DNA from: Bacillota bacterium
Lineage (GTDB): Bacteria; Bacillota_I; Bacilli_A; Acholeplasmatales; Acholeplasmataceae
Assembly: GCA_018818645.1 (NCBI GenBank)
Contig: JAHIRQ010000100.1
Span: 1-46,261, forward strand
Reading direction: 5' to 3'
Length of the DNA stretch: 46,261 nt
The translations under genes were made by a program, and so were the position numbers. The first letter of the stretch is position 1, and each line of letters starts with the position of its first letter. This document shows, in pieces, positions 43,087 through 46,261 of this stretch. The notes beneath the pieces were generated by a model that was not told the DNA's origin, did no database searches, and saw only the letters and a list, made by a program, of their open reading frames with translations.

Positions 43087-43299
43087 CTAATAATTTTGAT
43101 TGTGGATATTCTTGATTGCTTCAAGGTAAAGTTGATAGGATTTTTTATCCGAATCATGATTACCATTTTTAAAACCTAAGTATTCATCTCTTAAGTCTTG
43201 CCACAATCCATCTTATTTAATTTGTTTAGCCTTATTAGCATAATTTTTACTCTTAGGTCTAATATTCCAAATATAGACATCGTTCGGCTTATCAAAAGT
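43087..43299 (-). pseudogene. 3' remnant of a second nucleotidyltransferase gene
   Basis: The minus-strand frame reads TFDKPNDVYIWNIRPKSKNY, then ANKAKQIK, a TAA stop, then DGLWQDLRDEYLGF and SYQLYLEAIKNIHNQNY. It lines up with the last 70 residues of the 209-aa nucleotidyltransferase (41339-41968) at roughly three of four positions. The GAA codon of the intact gene has become TAA, and the 5' two thirds are missing. Confidence 0.85.
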
Positions 43300-43335
43300 A
43301 TATGGTTATTATCAATATATTTTTATTGTTTTTTG

Positions 43336-43400
43336 TTGCATTTACTAAAATCAATGTTATAATATAGACATAACAGGAAACCCTTGGTGGTTTCTTTTTT
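43336..43400 (+). ncRNA. Promoter-hairpin unit 1 (candidate tiny RNA)
   Basis: TTGCAT (43336-43341), 16 bases, then TATAAT (43358-43363) forms a good promoter. About 15 bases later comes the hairpin GAAACC-CTTGGT-GGTTTC (about 43377-43394) and a T-run. A transcript would be about 30 nt, little more than the hairpin. Unit 2 lies exactly 140 bp to the right. No gene follows on this strand. Confidence 0.5.
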
Positions 43401-43475
43401 TAATTTTAGCAACACATTTTCAAATATTTGTTTAATTAATAATCACATTTTAAATACAAATAAAATGTTTTGGGG

Positions 43476-43540
43476 TTGCATTTACTAAAACAAATGTTAT
43501 AATACAAGCATAACAGGAAGCCCTTGGTGGCTTCTTTTTC
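43476..43540 (+). ncRNA. Promoter-hairpin unit 2 (candidate tiny RNA)
   Basis: Same layout as unit 1: TTGCAT (43476-43481), 16 bases, TATAAT (43498-43503), then GAAGCC-CTTGGT-GGCTTC and T-run. Relative to unit 1, one stem base changes A to G and its partner changes T to C, so the pairing is kept. It ends at the stop codon of the convergent dGTPase-like gene. Confidence 0.55.
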
Positions 43541-43541
43541 T

Positions 43542-45149
43542 TTATCGCGTTCCCATCAGTTTAAGATATGTATCTTTTGCGTATGAATCTGTCATGCCAC
43601 AAATATGATCAATAACCATTCTAATTCTAAAGTAAATATCGTCTGCTGATGAAGATTCAATTTTTTGATCTTTAATAACTTTTTTGTAAACTTCAACATA
43701 ATTTTTTGATATCAGTTGTAAAACTTTATGATTTTCATTTTTTGTCTCTCTTCTATCTTTAATGAACTCTGAAAACTCTTTACTCAGTACACTGTCTATA
43801 AACTCTTTTAACAAAAAATTTATGATTTTCTTTCCTTGTAATTCAGCTACAATAATTATATCTTGTGAAAACACAAAATGTTTTTTTATTTTTGATAAAA
43901 AATTATAAAACTCTGCATAATCACTTTTATCAATAAGTGTTTCGCTAAAGTTTCCTTTTACTATAACATCATAATTCTCAATAAAGCACTTCGCAACACT
44001 AGTTTTTAAGTTTTCTCTTTCCAAACTAATCATTCTAGAAATTGTACTTCTTAATGGCTCAGAAATGCCTTCATTTGCATTACTTTCATAGTATTCAAGA
44101 ATATCTTGGATAAACTTTTCACACTTATCAATTGATTCTTGTTTAAAACCAGCAGTGTACTTACTAATATTTTTTGATATGTAATACAAATTTTCAAATT
44201 TAATGCTCTCTTTTTGAATTGCATCTTCAAAATCAGAAATTGTATATGCTATATCATCTGATGCCTCCATTATTAAAGAAAGTGGATTCCTTTTTTTATC
44301 CTCGTATACTTTCCATGAATTAGGTGTGTTTAATTTCTTAAGTTTTTCTATGAGATCCTCTTCTGAATATAAATACCCAAACTTTTCGTGTTTAAAACTA
44401 GCGTCTTGGCTTGAATATGGATATTTAAAGAGCGAGCCAAGAACCCCATATGTCAAGTTTAGTCCATATTTTTTACTGGTAGAATTTTGCAGTTTTGCAA
44501 CAATCCTAATTGTTTGAGCATTCCCATCAAAATGCACTAAGTCATTTTTCATCTGTTTATTATTTTTTATAGCATTAAAAATTATTGCTTGCTTTTCAGT
44601 AAGACGTTTATCATCATCTCTATCTTTTTTTTCATGAGTATAAAATATGTCAAAAAAGTATTTTTTAATTACATCTTCACCAAAATGTCCAAAAGGAGGA
44701 TTACCGATATCATGCAACAATGATGCACATTGCAAGCAGAGACTTGTATCCTGTATGATATTCTTATGTTGAGCAATCATTTGATTAATTTCACGATTCT
44801 TTTGTTTCCATTCTTTTTCATTCATGTCATCTTTTAATTTTTTATGCCTAATTGATTTATCGTTAAGCATGCTATTTATTCTTTTTACTATAATATTACC
44901 AAGTGAGCTTGCTAATGCAGAAACTTCCAATGAATGAGTCAATCTTGTTCTAACAAAATCTTGAGTTTCTAAAGGATAAACTTGTGCTTTGTCTTGCAAT
45001 CTTCTAAAGGAAGATGAAAATAATATTCTTTCTAAATCTGATAAAAAAGCATTTTTGTATTTACTATGAGAATCTCCACCATTGTGTTCTCTTGAATAAG
45101 GATCAATTCTGCCTTGAAATAACAACTTATCTTTCGCTATGCTAAACAT
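43542..45149 (-). CDS. dGTPase-like HD-domain triphosphohydrolase
   Basis: A 535-aa protein of the Dgt dNTP triphosphohydrolase family, which converts dNTPs to deoxynucleosides and triphosphate. DPYSREHNGGDSHS and FRRLQDKAQVYPLE precede the HD site: His72 in RLTHSLEVS, His146-Asp147 in LLHDIGNPPFGHFGE, and the later Asp in ASDDIAYTISDFEDA. All metal ligands are visible. The length is typical of the larger Dgt forms. Besides housekeeping dNTP balance, some Dgt enzymes protect against phage by depleting dNTPs. Its place in this island makes that worth considering. It has no operon partner; the gap to the next gene is 256 bp and shows no feature. Confidence 0.9.
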   Translation of the reverse strand: MFSIAKDKLLFQGRIDPYSREHNGGDSHSKYKNAFLSDLERILFSSSFRRLQDKAQVYPLETQDFVRTRLTHSLEVSALASSLGNIIVKRINSMLNDKSIRHKKLKDDMNEKEWKQKNREINQMIAQHKNIIQDTSLCLQCASLLHDIGNPPFGHFGEDVIKKYFFDIFYTHEKKDRDDDKRLTEKQAIIFNAIKNNKQMKNDLVHFDGNAQTIRIVAKLQNSTSKKYGLNLTYGVLGSLFKYPYSSQDASFKHEKFGYLYSEEDLIEKLKKLNTPNSWKVYEDKKRNPLSLIMEASDDIAYTISDFEDAIQKESIKFENLYYISKNISKYTAGFKQESIDKCEKFIQDILEYYESNANEGISEPLRSTISRMISLERENLKTSVAKCFIENYDVIVKGNFSETLIDKSDYAEFYNFLSKIKKHFVFSQDIIIVAELQGKKIINFLLKEFIDSVLSKEFSEFIKDRRETKNENHKVLQLISKNYVEVYKKVIKDQKIESSSADDIYFRIRMVIDHICGMTDSYAKDTYLKLMGTR

Positions 45150-45405
45150 ATACCGTTCCCCTTGTTGTTAAAAATCTTTAATTAACTATAGTGATTATAA
45201 CATCAAAAACCCTATTTTAATATGTTACAAATGACTACAACAATATTAAATTGGTTTTATAAGTAAGTTTTTACATTTTCTTATATTTATCACAGCAGAA
45301 ACAAGCAATTTCTGTTCTTATTTGTTAAGTGGTTTTTCTATATTTTTGTGTTTCTTTATTTTCAAATATATTATCTTTTCTAATCTCTAACTATTATACA
45401 GATTG

Positions 45406-45993
45406 CTATTTCCATATACTATTCATAAACACAATATCTTTGCCTAATGTCTTTTTAGGATTTGTAATTACAAAATCAATATGAGGCATCCATGAACTTT
45501 CTTTAGGATAACAACATCTTTTAAATCTTTTACCAGAACCACAGGGACAATCTTGTTTCATCTTTATATCATTAAACTCTGGTTTCAACCTTTTTATTTC
45601 CTTATAATCCCATTTTTCAAAGGGATCTGATAAACCCTTCATCAGGTGTTCTAAAACTGCATAGTTATATTCTTGACCCTGTGGTTTAATGACTGCATAT
45701 TTATCCAAAGGATCTTGTACTAATGCTATAGCAATAAGTTCAAGTTTACAAACTTCATACAAACACAATTCCCCGCAATAAACCCTACCCGCTATGTGAC
45801 CACACGGTTGCATTGGATTAACAATTTTTCCACAAATACTACATTTAAGTTCTTTTATAATCTCTTCTCTACTGGTAAACCATTTATATGGGTATAATTT
45901 TTGTATTTTATGTACAGTATCTAGAATTACCTCAATACCATAAGGCAGTGGTATTTGATACTGTTTTCGAATATTAACAATAACGGTTTCCAT
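45406..45993 (-). CDS. SEC-C motif protein, start uncertain
   Basis: A 195-aa protein with a C-terminal SEC-C zinc motif, DCPCGSGKRFKRCCYP near residues 155-170. A second Cys cluster lies in the middle: CSICGKIVNPMQPCGHIAG, then CGELC. The N-terminal half is helical and unassigned. The ATG at 45993 has no ribosome site, and the frame stays open and protein-like upstream (NDYWFLEQFYFIREKYIQIF) to a stop at 46144-46146, with no ATG and an A10 tract at 46129-46120. The real protein is therefore probably longer and either starts at a non-ATG codon or is frameshifted in the A-run. SEC-C domains bind partners or nucleic acid; the role here is unknown. Confidence 0.7.
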   Translation of the reverse strand: METVIVNIRKQYQIPLPYGIEVILDTVHKIQKLYPYKWFTSREEIIKELKCSICGKIVNPMQPCGHIAGRVYCGELCLYEVCKLELIAIALVQDPLDKYAVIKPQGQEYNYAVLEHLMKGLSDPFEKWDYKEIKRLKPEFNDIKMKQDCPCGSGKRFKRCCYPKESSWMPHIDFVITNPKKTLGKDIVFMNSIWK

Positions 45994-46143
45994 TTTAGCA
46001 AGTTCTATCCAAGAATCTTCAAACTCAAATTTCTGTAATTTTTCGAATATTTGAATATATTTTTCTCTTATAAAATAAAACTGCTCTAAAAACCAGTAAT
46101 CGTTAGCTAAATTACAGTCTTTTTTTTTTCTGACGATTGGTGA

Positions 46144-46261
46144 TTAATGTTGGTGACGATCCATATGTGTCTTTAAAATATCTGTAATACCATCATCACT
46201 AAGATAAGTTTGATAGGTTATTGTTTTAGCTGTTTTCATCATTCTTTTATATAAATCTTCA
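46144..46261 (-). CDS. C-terminal end of an unidentified gene (partial)
   Basis: A minus-strand frame enters from the right edge and reads EDLYKRMMKTAKTITYQTYL, then SDDGITDILKTHMDRHQH and a TAA stop. Only 38 residues are visible. The text looks coding, but the family cannot be named. It is in the same frame as the SEC-C gene that follows, so it might instead be the upstream half of one disrupted gene. Confidence 0.4.
   Translation of the reverse strand, partial: EDLYKRMMKTAKTITYQTYLSDDGITDILKTHMDRHQH

Noticed and set aside
1-46261. tRNA or rRNA genes
   Set aside because: No cloverleaf with the conserved TTCGA-type arm and no rRNA stretch was noticed on either strand.

Overview
The window is very AT-rich. 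Its genes use strong Shine-Dalgarno sites (AGGAGG-type), encode Trp as TGG and end many frames in TGA, so this is a low-GC Firmicutes or Tenericutes chromosome on the standard code. An Acholeplasma-like or Erysipelotrichia-like host fits; that is inference from composition and protein style. The only clear housekeeping gene is the 5' part of uvrB at the left edge. Everything else looks like accessory DNA inserted next to it.

Region 1 (about 1.4-20 kb) is an integrated, inovirus-like (filamentous phage) element. Two translationally coupled tyrosine integrases and an excisionase-like protein run leftward. A divergent XRE repressor follows, then an OLD-family nuclease and a Schlafen/AlbA-type regulator. 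Next come small regulators, a UvrD-like helicase, a Rep_trans initiator with a large hairpin beside it (candidate nick origin), a membrane Zot-like ATPase, two signal-peptide/C-terminal-anchor proteins, a 55-aa coat-like membrane peptide and two small proteins. A near-palindromic 16-bp motif lies ahead of both the xis-int operon and the late operon.

Region 2 (about 20-32.6 kb) is a leftward operon that looks like an undescribed biosynthetic cluster. Its genes encode an ABC exporter, two nucleotidyltransferase-fold proteins, an Mrp-type ATPase, an APH-fold kinase, a NUDIX-like protein, an AsnRS/AspRS catalytic-core paralogue, an MccF-like S66 peptidase, a SAM methyltransferase and a histidine phosphatase. 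Beside it, a 70-aa secreted-type peptide is divergent from an RRNPP (Rgg/PlcR-like) regulator, which suggests quorum control. The set is what one would expect for a nucleotidyl- or aminoacyl-nucleotide product with MccF-type self-immunity.

Region 3 (about 32.8-46.3 kb) is a defence-type island. It holds a type II Thoeris pair (TIR plus two-TM Macro protein) and a convergent TIR-STAND NTPase / SHMT-like pair whose two 5' leaders are identical over 25 nt. It also holds a stand-alone tyrosine recombinase, a DUF5677-HEPN-like-membrane operon, a nucleotidyltransferase with a decayed paralogue nearby, an XRE-membrane protein with an apparent frameshift, a twin promoter-hairpin element with a covarying base pair, a dGTPase-like HD hydrolase and a SEC-C protein.

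The strongest candidates for something new are the TIR-STAND/SHMT pair, linked by its shared leader, and the AsnRS-paralogue/dual-nucleotidyltransferase/MccF cluster.
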